Source: JAUWQU01 sp964605095
GTDB taxonomy: Bacteria > Planctomycetota > Phycisphaerae > SM23-33
Direction: 5' to 3'
DNA length: 5,111 nt
Assembly (NCBI GenBank): GCA_964605095.1
Contig: CAZSBS010000314.1
Coordinates: forward strand, 1 to 5,111
The stretch's first letter is position 1, and the number at the start of each line of letters is the position of its first letter. The notes under the pieces were generated by a model. The model did no database searches, was not told the origin of the DNA, and worked only from the letters and a program-made list of their open reading frames with translations. The position numbers and the translations under genes are program-made. Positions 5,097 through 5,111 of this stretch are shown here, piece after piece.

Positions 5097-5111
5097 CTGA
5101 CCGCCCATCCA
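5093..5111 (+). CDS. Possible start of a next gene, truncated by the window edge
   Basis: An ATG overlaps the lipoprotein stop as ATGA (5093-5096) and opens MTDRPS before the window ends. AGAGG lies 4 nt upstream, a little close. The 4-nt overlap repeats the junction style seen in the other two operons here. Six codons cannot show what it encodes. Confidence 0.35.

Overview
The window is GC-rich chromosomal DNA, apart from a right end near 50% GC. It comes from a bacterium that is plausibly a member of the Planctomycetota. That lineage call is an inference. It rests on the EF-Tu N-terminus, whose switch I carries a 5-residue insertion with RRDATK-ILTI in place of the usual RGITI, and on the small-protein/nucleotidyltransferase pair, a type I recall from that phylum. 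No rRNA or other decisive marker is present.

Layout. (1) 1-673, minus strand: the 5' part of tuf (EF-Tu, running off the left edge). A tRNA-Thr(GGU) gene lies 175 nt upstream of it, and a strong sigma70-type promoter (TTGACA-16-TATACT) probably drives both. tRNA-Thr before tuf is a classic bacterial arrangement. (2) 814-1788, minus strand: folD, with two extended loops and with two active-site residues replaced (the usual Lys is Gln53, the usual Asp is Glu120). (3) 1980-2942, plus strand: three tightly overlapping genes divergent from folD, namely a solitary HicB-like protein, a 71-residue helical protein and a MNT/AbiEii-type nucleotidyltransferase with an intact catalytic triad and a TTG start. 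An inverted repeat overlaps the presumed promoter. (4) 2976-4303, minus strand: a two-gene operon with an ATGA junction, consisting of a Rossmann/DUF2520 dehydrogenase-like protein followed by an acidic 139-residue protein of unknown function. (5) 4560-5096, plus strand: a probable small lipoprotein in DNA of clearly lower GC, with a possible next gene starting at 5093.

How the parts relate. Translation (tRNA-Thr, EF-Tu) and one-carbon folate metabolism (FolD) are core functions. The three-gene plus-strand cassette looks like an accessory unit, perhaps related to toxin-antitoxin systems, inserted between core genes. The DUF2520 pair and the lipoprotein are divergently transcribed from a shared 256-bp region with a candidate promoter for each direction. 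The most notable points are the altered FolD active site, the HicB-like/71-aa/nucleotidyltransferase cassette, a hairpin that would compete with the tRNA-Thr acceptor stem, and three copies of an 11-mer containing the palindrome CCCGGCCGGG.
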